From Spinacia oleracea (taxonomy: Eukaryota; Streptophyta; Magnoliopsida; Caryophyllales; Amaranthaceae), in assembly GCF_020520425.1 (NCBI RefSeq), contig NC_079488.1:2271747-2335746 (forward strand): a stretch of DNA of 64,000 bases, in the 5' to 3' direction. The position numbers were made by a program, and so were the translations under genes. This document shows, in pieces, positions 31,032 to 41,792 of the stretch (its first letter is position 1; every line of letters starts with the position of its first letter). The notes beneath the pieces are model-generated. The model did no database searches. It saw only the letters and a program-made list of their open reading frames with translations, and was not told the DNA's origin.

Positions 31032-32517
31032 GTAAATGTCAGAACACCTGTGCTTGTTATGGTGTTGATTATTTAGAATGATTCAAGCAGCAATTATGTG
31101 AATCATTATTTCCTAAGGAGTTAAGATTGTTTGGAATACTATGATTGAGCTAGTCGTTTTATGATATTCCACCACTTAGTCTGGAAACTATTTAGCAGCA
31201 AAATTTTTTTTTTTTTTTTAATTACTGTGGGAGCAACTATAAAGTTGTAAAAAGCCTTTCTCAATCTAAAAAACAATTCTCTCGAAATGCCAAAAAGAAG
31301 CTCAACCAGTTCCTTCCTGAAGGACTTGCCAGAGATCAGAGATGGCGGAGGTTTTGTTATGCCTTCTGGTTGCTGGCGAGCTATCGATACTGTTAGTTTG
31401 TTTATTTTTGTACTTTGGTTGCTACTCTTTCAACTTTAGCGCCTCGATCGAGTTTGATGGGTTCTTTCAAAAATCTGCCCCTTTACTATTTACCTATTAA
31501 CTGGGATATTAAACACGAGTGTCATTTACTTTGAGTTTTGCTGGTCTTAGTTTCTTTTGTCATAAGTTCCTTGGTGATTGTGAGGAGATAAAGCGGGATC
31601 TCAGTTTTCTGCTTTTCAAAGGGAATCTTCCGTAATTGAAAATTAATGAAATCTCAAAGAGGGAGATCGAGGGAGATGATTGAGCGTGAGAAACAACAGT
31701 CAATAACATTACGGAGTACAATAGTATCTAAACTTATTATATACTATATCATTTACTAAAAGTTATGATCACATAATAAGCACGAGTATGGAAGAAATAA
31801 TGTTTACATAGATATTTACGTCATAGTCTTTTCTATTATTTTACCTCTTCATTTTCTTCCTACGTATATTCTTATAACTTTAAGTTATTCCTTTTAACTT
31901 CTAAGTGGAATGAATAGTAAATAGTGGAGGGAGTAGTATGTAACTGAACCAGAGTATTGGCAAGTTTGAAAAGAGGTCCCATTGTGGCCTTTTCTTTTGG
32001 GTAATCTAACCCTCAATCTAACCATAAATATATCCTTCAAGTTTAGCATTCTTTAGGCCGGATTACTATTTTGTTTGCGTCAGTTTCATCTTGCAATTGG
32101 TTAAGAATACACTTTTATCTCTCTAAATGTCATCACTCGTCGAATCACTACTTATATATTATTGTACGTCTAACAACGTGGAGACAGACAAATGTTCATT
32201 CTACACGCTTCACCTATTTTATTATTTTAATTGTGATATAAAATATTTTATGGAGATATTAAAGATAATAATATCATGGAATTGAGAATATTCTGCACTC
32301 GTAAAGTCATAAGATTTTATATATTAGTGAGTTTATTTGGTGACAGTTTTCATATCCTATTGATGTGTTTCCAGTACGTTAATAAATAGCTGGATAACTA
32401 CATATTTCTTATAACGTTAATAATAAAAATTAAAGTAGCCAATAGAAAAGTATGACTAACACCTAATTGTTTTAGTTCTCAAATCGGTTTATATATTTTT
32501 CCATAAAAAATTTAACG
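31032..32517. other. AT-rich intergenic region
   Basis: No convincing gene. A T-run lies at 31,205-31,221. A short plus-strand frame around 31,275-31,380 (RNAKKKLNQFLPEG...) is unassigned. The GGAGGGAGTAGTA at 31,926-31,938 looks like one end of a decayed Stowaway MITE. Confidence 0.4.
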
Positions 32518-33011
32518 TTGCACTTACAGTTAAAATGTCTAAGCCAAGCATCGCACAAGTCTTATTTTTCTTATATGCAAAGATATTCATAATTCCATTG
32601 TATCAATGTGTGAGAATGTATCATGAGATTGTATAAAGGATTAAAGGATTAAGTATGTATATTAGTAATATAGTTATATGAAATTCTAGAACACGACCTT
32701 GACTCGTTATTTCTCGAATTATGCATAAGTAAAAATTATTAAAAAAATAATATTTAGAAAGTATATATCGATATAAATCTAATAAGATTCTAAATGATTA
32801 CATATTTTTTACGTATATGTTACAATATATGGTCAAAGGCACAACATGAATAGTGCAAAAGTCATCATGGTGTGATATTTGTGAAACAAAGCAAATATAT
32901 TATCTTAATCGTAAGAGTGGAAAATCAAAGAGTGGCATTTGTCATCTCCACATTAATTTATCCTCTTTTATTATAGTATGTACTTGTCATACAATATTAT
33001 CATAATGATAT
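32518..33011 (+). repeat. 490 bp direct repeat, copy 1
   Basis: From GCACTTACAGTTAAAATGTC to CATACAATATTATCATAATG. It matches 34,247-34,741 with only scattered differences. It has no long frame and no terminal inverted repeats. Confidence 0.88.
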
Positions 33012-33184
33012 TCTTTTTAGGATAGTAAAATCTAGATTCTTACCATAATGAAAATATTGTTAATACATATCCATATATAGTTGGTTTTGGTTGTGAGCGT
33101 AAGTACAAGATACTCCGTATGGCATATTCGATTTGTTTACAAATTTTCTTAATTGGCAATTAACTAATACATTAATGTATTAGA

Positions 33185-33262
33185 ATAAAAATAATAATAA
33201 AATAAAATACACCAGGCCACTTATCATAATGGGTGCCCTGTGTTTTAGTAGAGTATATAGAT
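33185..33262 (-). mobile_element. Helitron-like 5' end
   Basis: Read on the minus strand it begins TCTATATACTCTACTAAAACACAGG, like the 5' ends of plant Helitrons. A short (GATA)n microsatellite (33,256-33,290) extends it. A very similar end occurs at 33,712-33,785. No matching 3' hairpin was found leftwards. Confidence 0.45.
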
Positions 33263-33410
33263 AGATAGACAGATAGATAGATAGTTAGATGGGAGCATGT
33301 AGTACGCATAAAATCCTAGTATCCGCAATATCTTTTATGGAATCAAATGATTTGGCATGCACGCTATATATTAAACGCAATACTCTACTAATTTGCAATC
33401 TTATATATTA

Positions 33411-33680
33411 ATTTGGAACCATAAAATATTAATATTCTATCGTACTCCGTATATTATATTGAATTATAATATGAATATTCTATAGTAGATCTTTTATATA
33501 TTTGGAACCATAAGATCTTAATATTATATAGTAGATTATATTGAATTATATCATATGAATATTATATAATAGATTGTATTCTATATTTGGAACCATAAGA
33601 TCTTAATATTCTATAGTATATTATACTTCGTATTTAAATATCATCTGAATATTCTATATTAGATTGCTAATTATATTATA
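33411..33680. repeat. About 90 bp tandem repeat, three copies
   Basis: TTTGGAACCATAARAT recurs at 33,412, 33,501 and 33,596, each followed by similar AT-rich sequence with TATAGTAGAT or TATAATAGAT and TGAATATTCTAT. No coding potential. Confidence 0.75.
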
Positions 33681-33711
33681 ACGTATCTATTAAGAATCTA
33701 GCTTTTTAAAA

Positions 33712-33785
33712 AATAATTAAAATTTTAACACAGGGACACTTGTCAACTCCAGAGTGAGCGCCTTGTATTTTAGTAGAGTATATAG
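33712..33785 (-). mobile_element. Second Helitron-like 5' end
   Basis: On the minus strand TCTATATACTCTACTAAAATACAAGG, close to the end at 33,262. The two ends lie about 520 bp apart in the same orientation, with the 90 bp tandem repeat between them. Confidence 0.45.
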
Positions 33786-34246
33786 ATATAGATATGTAGA
33801 TTATTCTCACGCCTAAACAATATGTAAAATTAATATTATGTTTTTTGTGTTTCCATTGTTATAGCCTAAAAAATAGGAGAGTGGGAGTATAAAATTTCAC
33901 AGCTGCATATATTTAGATTGGGCTGTATATTTTTTCTGGAAGTTTTGTTATTTGATGCGTGATATTATTTTGTCACAAAATATTTGTTGCTTTAATTATT
34001 TTTTTAACATTTTTGTCAGCCGTTTTTTCTGGAAAGTTAACATTAGAATCAGAGATATTATTGTTTTGTGAAATATTTGTTGCTGTATTAAAAAAATAAA
34101 TAAATTTCGTAGCCTTTTTTTCATGGAAGTTTAAGATCATGTGCGGTAGGAGAAAGATGTTCTAAAAAGTTTATGCTTAGTTTTTTTTTGTTTTTTTTAA
34201 TATTAAAAGAGAGGACCAATCATGTGGTGACATTTGTCATCACCAC
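33786..34246. other. AT-rich spacer
   Basis: No gene. TATTAAAAGAGAGGACC with GTGGTGACATTTGTCATC (34,202-34,240) resembles the start of the Helitron at 43,260. Confidence 0.35.
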
Positions 34247-34741
34247 ATTTGCACTTACAGTTAAAATGTCTAAGCCAAGCATCGCACAAGTCTTATTTTT
34301 CTTATATGCAAAGATATTCATAATTCCATTGTATCAATGTGTGAGAATGTATCATGAGATTGTATAAAGGATTAAAGGATTAAGTACGTATATTAGTAAT
34401 ATAGTTATATGAAATTCTAGAACACGGCCTTGACTCGTTATTTCTCGAATTATGCATAAGTAAAAATTATTAAAAAAATAATATTTAGAAAGTATATATC
34501 GATATAAATCTAATAAGATTCTAAATGATTACATATTTTTTACGTATATGTTACAATATATGGTCAAAGGCACAACATGAATAGTGCAAAAGTCATCATG
34601 GTGTGATATTTGTAAAACAAAGCAAATATATTATCTTAATCGTAAGAGAGGAAAATCAAAGAGTGGCATTTGTCATCTCCACATTAATTTCTCCTCTTTT
34701 ATTATAGTATGTACTTGTCATACAATATTATCATAATGATA
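34247..34741 (+). repeat. 490 bp direct repeat, copy 2
   Basis: Copy of 32,518-33,011, 1.73 kb downstream in the same orientation. A MITE starts within 10 bp of its right end. Confidence 0.88.
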
Positions 34742-34748
34742 TACATAT

Positions 34749-35217
34749 TTCCTCCGTTTTTTTACTTGCACCATTTGTGTTGAGAATAAAGATTAAGAAA
34801 AATTTGTAAACAAAAGTACCCATATTGATAAACTATATTAATGGGGAGGAAATATAATGTTGTATATTGTGTGTGTTGTGTTATTATTTGTGGGCATACG
34901 CCTCTACTTATAATACAAACTAGATTAACTACTCTTCATAGGTTTCCTAATTCATATAGACTTCTATCTTATATCATATAAGATAGTTATAACATAAATC
35001 TACTATATTCAATATTCTATCATATAGGATATTAACAAACAAAAAGGGAGGAAAAAGGTTTATGTAACAAAGGTAAATGTGAAACGTAAATAATAGTACA
35101 TTGGGTATTTAGAGTGTGAAAACACCAAAAAGAATGTGAAAACATACAATAAAATGAAATTGTGCAACTAATATGCAACTTCAATAAAAGAAAAATGGTG
35201 CAAGTAAAAGGAGGAAG
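34749..35217. mobile_element. Stowaway-like MITE
   Basis: The inverted ends are TTCCTCCGTTTTTTTACTTG with CACCATTT, and at the right AATGGTGCAAGTAAAAGGAGGAA. About 470 bp without coding sequence. The family resembles the MITE at 42,747 (same CTCC...GCACCAT pattern). Confidence 0.75.
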
Positions 35218-36590
35218 AATTTATCTTAGAGAATTTGAAATATGCATTTTGATACGTAAACCTTGCACGGTGCATCACACTTGATGATGAGCGCGTTTAG
35301 ATTTTATATTGGGAAGACGACGAAGATAAACCTAGATAATTGATTAATATTGACTAATAAATAGAGATTTGGTGTTGGTGAGTGGGTATAACCGTATAAG
35401 GATAACATGTACCCACCTTGGTGATCGATGAGGCAGCTTTGTATTTATTGGATTTGAGAACACTCACTCAATCCTAATTATGTATGTCACTTTTAAATAT
35501 TTGTATCAACATTATTTAGCTGCTACGTACAATAAATATTTACGGAGTATTAATTATCATAGGTCAATATATTCAAAAGTTAGCTGAAAGGCAAAGAGAA
35601 TTATCTACCGAATTGAGTGGGAATTGAGGAAAGTTTGGTGGTTGATGGGTTAAAAAATGTATTCGTCGCGTGTGACGGTTCGAGGATATTGCACCCGCTC
35701 ACCTCGCTTACCTTTCATCTAATTGATTATAAATATATCAACTTTAGTTTACTACTAACCTACATATAATAATATTTTGTTTATTTACTCAATTATTCTA
35801 ACCAGACAACCGAATTGTCGAATACTCGACTCAATAATCAAATTTTAAAATTCAAAACTATCCTACCTGCAGAATACCAGTAGAATAACGAAGTAATTGT
35901 TAATAATATTTTTTTACTGAATTCAAAACTCTCCTACCAATAGACTATAAATAAAAAATTTAAAGTTATTGTTAATAATATTTTTTTAAACAGTAGAATA
36001 ATAGGTTAATGTAACGAATGCAATATCACTTATGTTTTCAAATTCAGAACTCTCCTACTAAACACAATAAATTTGTTGGATCTAGGGGTAAGTTTGAGGC
36101 GAGTGTGGATATTTTGGTGGGAAGGAGTGGGGATAAATTTTATTTTGTACCCTGCAAGGCGATGATTGAGATTGGGATGGGGATGAGTACCATACACTAT
36201 ATCGTGGGTAACGGGGATAGAGATGACACTTTTAGGCGGGTATGAAAGTGGAGGGACCATCTTCCGCACGCGCTTTGCTTTTGAGTCATCTCTACCTGAA
36301 TAAAATAGATGGTGTGGGTAGGTATTAATTGATCGGGTAATTGGTAGATACCTAGTATTATCTGGTATGATTATCAAAGTAAATGTGGATGAAAATAACT
36401 TTATGTTTGACATGGTGATGAACCAGGCTCAAAATAATCTTTGTTTGGAATAGGAGTGCCTCCTACAAATTTGTTTCAAGTATGGTAGATTGGGATTTTA
36501 ATTAGAAGAATATTTACAAGATATATTTAGAATACAATTGTTTATAACTATTGTTTAAATTTCATGTAAAATTAATATTTAGATAATAAA
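35218..36590. other. AT-rich intergenic region
   Basis: No gene recognised. TTCAAAACTCTCCTAC and close variants recur three times at 35,850-36,060, along with GTTATTGTTAATAATATTTTTTT twice. Two overlapping short frames at 36,018-36,413 on opposite strands have no recognisable family. Confidence 0.4.
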
Positions 36591-36617
36591 CCGTGCATCG
36601 CACGGGTACTATACTAG
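36591..36617 (+). mobile_element. Helitron 3' terminus
   Basis: Hairpin CCGTGCATCGCACGG, a short spacer, then CTAG followed by T: the standard Helitron 3' end (subterminal hairpin plus CTRR, inserted before T). Its 5' end was not pinned down. One candidate start lies near 34,200, which would make a composite element of about 2.4 kb. Confidence 0.7.
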
Positions 36618-37367
36618 TTGTACTCTATTATACTGACTTACTTATCCTTTTGATAGTTCTGATGTGTTGGTTAGACGTTTTAATATGATCGCGCTTTTAG
36701 TAAGCCAAAATATTTTATCTTTCTTCTACGTATTCTTTGTAAGAAACTACACGTAATTGTAATATTTGTGTTATCATTTTGGAAGATAACTTGAAGGAGC
36801 GCTTGATGAATACATTCACTTCCATACTACATGTTCATAAAGAGAGTGATGATGCCGTAGCTGCATCTATTTTGCGAGTGCGATGGAAGAAGAATTCTAT
36901 TATTTGAGAAAACAAATTGGCGAAAATATTGAATCATTTAAATAGGAGTATATGGATTTAGGAGGATTTATTTTTATTATCGATTCAACATGGACTATTT
37001 ACCTCTAATTTTATTTGCAACTTCTGTATATCACATGCTTATGCACGGACACATTCTAGTTATGAAAAAGTGAAAGTATACAATGAAGGGTAAAGATTAA
37101 AAGTTGCTTTGCTACTGTAGTACGGAGTAGTATTTTTATTTTTTATTTTTTTTTCAGGAAAGCCATTATAGAATTTTCACTTCAAGCCACTCTCTGCTTT
37201 GCGTAGGAAGAGTTTTAATGGGCCACGATCGAATAGGAAACAAGTCAACAACTAAGTATTTAGTGGCCTCCATTATTGGGCGTTCGGAGAAGTTGGTAGT
37301 TCGAAGTTAGGCTTTGACATATAAACCCAACTCTAATTTCAATTGGAATTGGAAAAGTTCATATCTC
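36618..37367. other. Upstream region of the F-box gene
   Basis: Mostly AT-rich. 36,785-36,900 contains a short plus-strand frame (NLKERLMNTFTSILHVHKES) after an AG, which could be an exon relic of unknown origin. No repeat with defined ends was seen. Confidence 0.35.
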
Positions 37368-37376
37368 CTATATAAC
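37368..37376 (+). promoter_or_regulatory. TATA box of the F-box gene
   Basis: CTATATAAC about 105 bp before the start codon, giving a 5' UTR of about 75 bp, a typical plant layout. Confidence 0.6.
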
Positions 37377-37477
37377 CATATCTCTTGTTTTTCTTGAAAC
37401 CCCATCTTTTTGTTTACGGCTCCTCTCTTTGCCGTTTTTTTTTTATTTTATTTTATTTTTATATAGCAAAAAAAATT

Positions 37478-38704
37478 ATGGAAGATATCGGTAGAATTCC
37501 AGAAGAAATAGTTAGAAAAATTGCAATAGAACATCTAGAAAATCTAGATGATTTTGAAAGTTTTAAAGAGGTTTGTTCTAATTGGAGATTTGCTATAAAG
37601 GAGGTTGATTTTGTATTCCCTTCCACCAACACCCAACTCCCTTGGTTGATGCTAGCCGACTCTCCAACCACTCCTTACCGTAGATTTCACAGCCTTACTA
37701 AGTCCATGTTCCGGAAATTCGATCTACCGGAACGAGACGACGACGACGACGATCACCGGCGTTATTTCTCATCAATGGGGTGTGTGATTTCTGCAAGTAG
37801 ACGAAACCGAAACATCAATCTATTCGATCCTTTTTCGGGTAGATGTATCAAATTACCAAGTGTAAAACTCGATTTGCTGAATGATATCGATGAGTTTAAT
37901 CCATGGAATGACAATACGTATCGTGTCAGCTTTATCAAATTTATATTGTCGGCAAGGCCATCGGAATCGGCATCGTACGACGACGAGCTTGAAATAGCGA
38001 TGGTGTACGACAAAACCCAAAGATTGGCCTTTTGGAGAAGTGGCCAACCAAATTGGATGAAACCCGATGTAGACTTACCTTGGGTGTTCGACCTCTGTTT
38101 TTTCAAAGGACAATTCTATTCAGTAGATCATCAAGCGAAAGTCATGGCATTCGGGAGTGACGTCACAAAGAAACAACCCAGATTAGTTGCTAACTTGATG
38201 ACTCAAGGTCTTATACTAGAGAATCCTATGAATATGTATATAGTCCCCATAGAAAACAAACTAGTGTTAATTGAAAGATCTTTCAAAGATCTTGATGAAG
38301 AACCAGGGTTTGATGAAAATTCGGTGTATACATATGCGACTCAAACCTTTGATGTGTTTGAATTAGATCTTGATGATGGAAAAGTAAAACGGGTCGAGAG
38401 TATAGGAAATCGGGCTATATTCGTTGGTCATGGATCTACTTTCTTAGTTGAAGCTGATAATGATGAGGTACAATTACAAACATCTTCTTCATCATCAAAT
38501 AAACATAAATGTGGTTGCAAATCTAATTGTATTTATTTTACCGATGATTGGTACGAGACTTATTATGTTCACAAGAAGGGAGGGGGAGGTGATATGGGAA
38601 TTTATAGTTTGGCACAACGGAAAGTCGTTGATACATTTTATCAAGGTCCATCACAATTTGATTTTGTAAATCCACCGATATGGGTGGAGCTCCCTCGTCG
38701 TTAG
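37478..38704 (+). CDS. F-box protein with DUF295 (KIB-type) C-terminal domain
   Basis: 408 residues in one uninterrupted exon. Residues about 4-45 form an F-box (GRIPEEIVRKIAIEHLENL, then SFKEVCSNWRFA), the surface that binds SKP1 in SCF ubiquitin ligases. An Asp-rich stretch follows near residue 90. The remainder fits DUF295: INLFDPFSGR, LPWVFDLCFFKGQFYSVD, VFELDLDDGK, NCIYFTDD near residue 350, and the closing PPIWVELP. It would select an unknown substrate for ubiquitination. The frame is open further upstream, but only from a TTG; the first ATG at 37,478, with an A-rich context and a TATA box 105 bp upstream, is preferred. Length and domains match full family members, so it is probably functional, although this family is fast-evolving and often untranscribed. 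Confidence 0.9.
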   Translation: MEDIGRIPEEIVRKIAIEHLENLDDFESFKEVCSNWRFAIKEVDFVFPSTNTQLPWLMLADSPTTPYRRFHSLTKSMFRKFDLPERDDDDDDHRRYFSSMGCVISASRRNRNINLFDPFSGRCIKLPSVKLDLLNDIDEFNPWNDNTYRVSFIKFILSARPSESASYDDELEIAMVYDKTQRLAFWRSGQPNWMKPDVDLPWVFDLCFFKGQFYSVDHQAKVMAFGSDVTKKQPRLVANLMTQGLILENPMNMYIVPIENKLVLIERSFKDLDEEPGFDENSVYTYATQTFDVFELDLDDGKVKRVESIGNRAIFVGHGSTFLVEADNDEVQLQTSSSSSNKHKCGCKSNCIYFTDDWYETYYVHKKGGGGDMGIYSLAQRKVVDTFYQGPSQFDFVNPPIWVELPRR

Positions 38705-39009
38705 AGATTTGTTTTATTATTGATAATAATAATAATAGTTTGATCAATTTAGAAGATTATTGAGCTTTCTTCATGAGTGGATGACTGTTGCAATGAAACA
38801 TCATTTTTTATTTATTTATTAAAAGCACTTGTACTTATTAGTTGTACAATAAATAACTTTTATCCACTTTACCAAGAGATACAATAAATATGTAGGGGGT
38901 ACAAACCACCTCGGTTTGTCCATAAAAATTCCCTTCATGAGTTCCTTGATATATTGTTGTACATGAATATTAATGGCTATGGCCTAATTAAAGGAAAATC
39001 TTTGTTTTG
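38705..39009. other. 3' flank of the F-box gene
   Basis: AT-rich, with AATAAT runs at 38,720-38,738 and CAATAAATAAC near 38,847 as possible polyadenylation signals. No other feature. Confidence 0.45.
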
Positions 39010-39334
39010 TACTCCCTCCGTTTATTTACCACCAATTAATATGGATTAAGATTCCTCTGTTTTTTTTTTATTTAAACAAGAAAAATTATGTTTATTTATA
39101 ATGTTTTTACTTTTATCAAAATTATCATACTGGGAATATGAGAAAAATTTAATGTCCTAATAGAAAGGTGTGAGAAATTAAATAACCAATGAATTTAATC
39201 AGATAAAAAATCATTTGACACAATTTTTGATAGAATATTAAATCATTAATGTGATGATATAAAATGAGATGTAAAAAACATTTTGAGACATCCGAAAAGG
39301 AAAACGTAAAAAACAAAAAGAGACGGAGGGATTA
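39010..39334. mobile_element. Stowaway-type MITE
   Basis: Left end TACTCCCTCCGTTTATTTACC; right end, inverted, TAATCCCTCCGTCTCTTTTT. TA-flanked, about 325 bp, AT-rich, noncoding. It sits 300 bp downstream of the F-box stop. Confidence 0.78.
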
Positions 39335-39671
39335 GTTGTTATCAATGAAGTTGGATAATTTGGATGGGTAAAAATATTGCTTATTTTTTCTTTTTATTTA
39401 TTTATTTTAAAAAAAGGAAGAAAAATTAATTACATTATATTTATATTTTAAACATGTTATTCATAATACATGTTTAGAGAAAAAAACATAGTTGATTTCT
39501 TGCTTTGAACAAAACAGCTAAAAAGGGAATCATGGTGTATTCCATTATGTTTATGTGACATATCCAAACAGGTATGGGGAATCAGGGTCATTCCTTTCCT
39601 TTCTCCTTGATTCCCTTTCTGCATTCCATTTCGTTTACCCTGCGTGAACCAAACGCCCCCTAAATGGTATC
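39335..39671. other. Spacer with possible MITE fragment
   Basis: AT-rich. 39,535-39,660 holds a stretch (GGAATCA...CATTCC...GTGAACCAAACGCCCCC) of a kind often seen at the ends of short plant DNA transposons. Its partner end was not identified. Confidence 0.3.
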
Positions 39672-40180
39672 ATTTTTCTTTTGGTGTTACCACCTTGTTT
39701 ACCCTTAAGAGCATGATCAGCTCCAAGTCTTAAGACATGAATTGTGCTGACATGGCATATGATTCATCAGTGCTAAGATCAGACATATAGAAATTGTAGC
39801 ATTGAAGTAGACAAGTCTTATCAAAGTCTTAAAGTGAGTCTTGAAAAATTAAGAATTAACTTAAGACTTGGTATGTGAGTTAAATTAAATAATAAAATGA
39901 TCTTTTACATAAATTTACCAGTCTTAAATGATTTAATGAGTGAAGAGCTAAATTTGATTGAATCTTAAGGAGTCTTAACAATAGTTTAATTATTTAATAT
40001 TAATGAAATGCTAACATGACAAATGAAGAAAATTTTAAGACAAGACCCCATTGATCTTACTCTGGCTTATTGGGATTCGGGACGAGTTTTAAGTGGATAG
40101 GTTTCAGTCCTTTCTCAATTATTGCGGGGTTTCGAATACGCTGTTTTCCCTACCAAGTTCAACCTCGATCAATCTCTATT
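39672..40180 (-). mobile_element. tRNA-derived SINE split by a Tourist MITE
   Basis: Both parts (39,672-39,707 and 40,064-40,180) match the SINE at 41,793-41,970. Before the gap is TTTTGGTGTTA...GTTTACCCTTA; after it is GATTCGGGACGAGTTTTAAGTGGATAGG. The T-rich left end is the A-tail in reverse. The tRNA-like head is more decayed than in the other copy. Confidence 0.65.
39708..40063. mobile_element. Tourist-like MITE inside the SINE
   Basis: Ends AGAGCATGATCAGCTCC and, inverted, AGAGTAAGATCAATGGGG, with AAGTCTTAAGAC-type repeats throughout. TTA precedes the left end, as expected for PIF/Harbinger targets, but the right flank (GGC) does not repeat it, so the target duplication is not confirmed. 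Confidence 0.65.
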
Positions 40181-40612
40181 CTATAATGGAAAGTTCAACC
40201 TCAATCTCTATTCTATAAGGGAAGAGCGAGGTTTTTTTGGTAATAACACTTTTGGTGTCCCCAATTTAAAAGACTAAAACAACCCACTATCCAGAAATTA
40301 TATTAAAATTAATTATTAAATACAATAAAGGACAAAAAGAAAAATCAGTCAATAAGCGAAATAAAAGGCAAAATGTCAGGAAAAAAAATCACATGGCTAA
40401 AGTCACAATAAATATCAGTTACTTAATCACATACCCACATGATAGATTACGATATAGTCATGTAGAGAGTTTAATTGGTGAATTTCATTGATGAATTATA
40501 GTCAATGTAATCGTTAGCATAATTCTAGCCTAAATTATAGGGATTAATAGGCTATACAAGGGAAGAATATATTACGGCTAAATATACAATTGCTTCTTTT
40601 TTTAAAAGGAAA
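40181..40612. other. AT-rich spacer
   Basis: No gene. 40,436-40,500 (CATGATAGATTACGATATAGTC...) is similar to the DNA on both sides of the Helitron at 42,425-43,180. Confidence 0.4.
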
Positions 40613-41251
40613 CTAGTGTGTGGCCCGGGCAATGCCCCGATCGCTACATTGAATAGTTAAAATTTTAGATTTTTCTTGAGCTCAACATTTGACGAAATGC
40701 ATGTATACCTTAAAGTGAAAAACATCAATTAAGTTTGTCAACTACACAGACACACCATTTATCATGCCAAGTAATTTTTCAATTAGATCATCTTACAATT
40801 GTATAATTTGTTTTCTAGTGGAACTAAGTGTTTCAAATTAATAACACCAAATTAGATATAAGCAGCCATGCAAGGTATTCCTATAGTTGATGGTTATGAG
40901 ATTCATGACATCATTTTTCTTCATAGTTGTTCTAATTATTTTTTTATTTTTATTTTTCAAAATATTCCATAGAAAATAAAAAATCAAATAAAAATTTAGT
41001 TGGTTTAGACTTCATGTTAACATTTATTTATAAATTAATGTGAAGAAATAAACCACAAATGGTGGTTGGTTAAGATGGTAATGAGAATTATCATTCAGAC
41101 ATGAGGTCTAGAGTTCGAACCTCGTTGTATTGATTTTTTGTTATCCATGACATGACATACCAATTGGTGAGTGAATGATGTGGCGCAAAGGGAAGAGTAC
41201 TACCTGACACATAGACGTTTTTCAAAACGCCTTTTAATATATTAGTATAGA
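40613..41251 (-). mobile_element. Short non-autonomous Helitron
   Basis: On the minus strand it starts A|TCTATACTAATATATTAAAAGG and ends with hairpin CGGGGCATTGCCCGGG, a spacer and CTAG|T. Both Helitron termini are present, about 640 bp in all, with no Rep/helicase. A tRNA-like segment lies inside. Confidence 0.82.
41061..41125 (+). other. tRNA-like segment inside the Helitron
   Basis: GGTTGGTTAAGATGGTAA resembles an A-box region, and GAGTTCGAACCTC a B-box. The spacing is close to that of a tRNA, but the stems do not pair well. It is probably a captured SINE or tRNA relic. Confidence 0.4.
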
Positions 41252-41259
41252 TAGGAAAA

Positions 41260-41663
41260 TCTAGTATTTAAAAAGCAAAATCATATTTGATTAGATGACA
41301 CGTGTCAACACATGTTATTAGGTGACACGTGTCATCTATTCATCTTCCATCAATTTGATTTTTTAATTTGATTTTTTCTTTATTGTTTGATATATTATAC
41401 AAATCTAATCGCCTCTTTCACTTCACCTTCCCCATACAACATTAATTCACCAACCTATTCATTCAACATTTTCCACTCCATCTTCCCGATTAATTAATAC
41501 TCAATATCAATACACTATTTAACTTATGTATTTTTTCAATTCAAAATTTACCTATATTTAAATCATATATTCTCTCTAAAATCACAAACTCAATAAAGTT
41601 AGAACTTCAAAAGATAGACTAAATAACCACTATGCCCGTTCTTTGAACGGGCTCAAAAGCTAG
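41260..41663 (+). mobile_element. Short non-autonomous Helitron
   Basis: Starts A|TCTAGTATTTAAAAAGC and ends with hairpin GCCCGTTCTTTGAACGGGC, then AAAAGCTAG. About 400 bp, noncoding. Its 5' end lies 8 bp from the 5' end of the oppositely oriented Helitron at 40,613-41,251. Confidence 0.75.
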
Positions 41664-41792
41664 GTATCATTAATAAATCATCATACGTCATCTACAACAA
41701 TAATTAGCCCTAACATATAATCTAAAATATTAATATGAAATTCTTCATCCAATTTACTAGTATGCACGCTTCAGAACCACTTCTTTGATATG

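Noticed and set aside
33411-33680. CRISPR-like array
   Set aside because: Three imperfect 90 bp AT-rich tandem units with no repeat-spacer pattern, in plant DNA.
37385-37477. N-terminal extension of the F-box protein
   Set aside because: The upstream part begins at a TTG, is hydrophobic low-complexity sequence just after the TATA box, and would fall in the 5' UTR.
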